A stretch of 64,000 bases of DNA from Nitrospira sp. (lineage in GTDB: Bacteria; Nitrospirota; Nitrospiria; Nitrospirales; Nitrospiraceae). A model generated the notes under the pieces. That model was not told the origin of the DNA. It searched no databases and saw only the letters and a list, made by a program, of their open reading frames with translations. This document shows positions 63,214 through 64,000 of the stretch, piece by piece. The position numbers were made by a program, and so were the translations under genes. Position 1 is the first letter of the stretch. Every line of letters starts with the position of its first letter. The stretch is taken from contig JACOEM010000002.1 of NCBI GenBank assembly GCA_024998565.1, forward strand, positions 186,001-250,000, read 5' to 3'.

Positions 63214-64000
63214 GATCGAATCCATTCCCATCGGCCCCTATCGCATCGGACCAAACCACTCGCCGTTGGTGATCGCGGAGGCAGCGGTCAATCATCAGGG
63301 CGATTTCGAGACGGCCAAACGCATGGTGTATATCGCGCATGCGATGGGTGCCCATATCATCAAGTTTCAGATTCATGTTCTGGACAACGAGATGCTTCGA
63401 GAGACCCCGCAATCGGCGAACTTTGCCGAGCCCCTTTATGTGACCCTGGATAAAACCAATCTGTCGATCGATCAGCATCGTGAACTGAAGCGACTCTGCG
63501 AGTCCCTGGGCATCCTGTATCTCTGCACGCCGTTCAGCCGGATCGGCGCGGATATGCTGGAAGAGCTCGGGGTGGCTGCGTACAAGACCGGGTCCGGTGA
63601 ATTGACCAATCTGCCGCTGATCGAACATATCGGCCGCAAGGGCAAACCGATGATCGTCTCGACCGGGATGTGCACGATCGAAGAGGTGGGAGAGACGGTT
63701 GCGTTGTTGCGGCAATTGAAGACCCCGTTTGCCCTGACGCATTGTGTTTCCGCGTACCCGACGCCCTACGATCGGGTAAACCTGGGCATGATCGCCAGGT
63801 ATCGTGAGCTCTTCTCCGTGCCGGTCGGCTTGTCGGACCATTCACGAGGGATTTATACCGGTATCGGGGCGGCCGCCTTGGGGGCCTGTCTGATCGAGAA
63901 GCATTTCACACTCGACCGGCAGCAGCCGGGACCGGATCATCCCGTGTCGATCGAACCGGATGAATTGAGTGAGCTGGTCAAGGGGGTGGATGCGGTGTTC
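63206..64000 (+). CDS. N-acetylneuraminate synthase family protein, 5' part (runs off the window)
   Basis: The frame is open from the ATG at 63206 to the last base, giving 265 residues of the NeuB TIM-barrel domain. Visible: AEAAVNHQGDFETAKRM, KFQIHVLDNEM, TPFSRIGADML, YKTGSGELTNLPLI, STGMCTIEEV, THCVSAYPTP, GLSDHSRGI and EKHFTLDR with GPDHPVS. NeuB-type enzymes condense phosphoenolpyruvate with a six-carbon amino sugar to form a nine-carbon nonulosonic acid. The C-terminal antifreeze-like domain expected beyond residue 280 lies outside. Sugar specificity cannot be decided; no neuC, legG or pseG is visible. Confidence 0.9.
   Translation, partial: MVEIESIPIGPYRIGPNHSPLVIAEAAVNHQGDFETAKRMVYIAHAMGAHIIKFQIHVLDNEMLRETPQSANFAEPLYVTLDKTNLSIDQHRELKRLCESLGILYLCTPFSRIGADMLEELGVAAYKTGSGELTNLPLIEHIGRKGKPMIVSTGMCTIEEVGETVALLRQLKTPFALTHCVSAYPTPYDRVNLGMIARYRELFSVPVGLSDHSRGIYTGIGAAALGACLIEKHFTLDRQQPGPDHPVSIEPDELSELVKGVDAVF

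Overview
The window looks like a chromosomal piece of a GC-rich Gram-negative bacterium, most like Nitrospira (phylum Nitrospirota). This placement is inferred from lpxI in place of lpxH, the overall gene repertoire, and intergenic palindromic repeats that resemble, from memory, a family common in Nitrospira genomes. No rRNA, tRNA or nitrite-oxidation gene is present to confirm it. Nearly all of the window serves cell-envelope construction.

Layout. 1-897: 3' part of an M23 peptidase. 969-6592 (minus): a three-gene signalling operon of membrane PAS histidine kinase, single-domain response regulator and hybrid kinase. 6812-13332 (minus): galU, lon, thiL, a DUF2062 membrane protein and an HD-domain hydrolase, with a strong predicted promoter lying directly against the galU start codon. 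13649-30399 (plus): bamA, two OmpH/Skp periplasmic proteins, fabZ, lpxA, lpxI, a Gfo/Idh oxidoreductase, lpxB, msbA, a DUF374 acyltransferase, waaA, lpxK, a waaF-gmhB fusion, waaC and a GT4. This is one tightly packed run that makes lipid A, moves it across the inner membrane, adds Kdo and heptose, and supplies the outer-membrane insertion machinery.

30396-42175: outer-core or polymer-assembly genes, namely an LTA-synthase-like phosphotransferase, several GT2 and GT4 glycosyltransferases, a third heptosyltransferase, a methyltransferase and an L-2-hydroxyglutarate-oxidase-like FAD enzyme. 42532-46829: rmlA, rmlB and rmlD (no rmlC) and an O-antigen ligase/polymerase. 46995-48953: gmd and fcl for GDP-L-fucose. 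49112-64000: a modification-rich glycan cluster with an asparagine-synthase-like amidotransferase, a heparinase II/III-like protein, APS kinase, flippase, a sugar C-methyltransferase next to a Gfo/Idh reductase, a glycosyltransferase, two more methyltransferases, a sulfotransferase, a CMP-nonulosonate synthetase and the start of a nonulosonate synthase. Together these predict a surface polysaccharide that is probably sulfated, methylated and carries a nonulosonic acid.

Most unusual items: a probable -1 frameshift at an A9 run in the DUF374 acyltransferase gene; a 173-bp near-perfect palindromic element with exact 21-bp inverted ends; a second 235-bp palindromic repeat; a predicted leaderless galU; the waaF-gmhB fusion; a gnnA-like gene without gnnB; and paired APS kinase and sulfotransferase genes.
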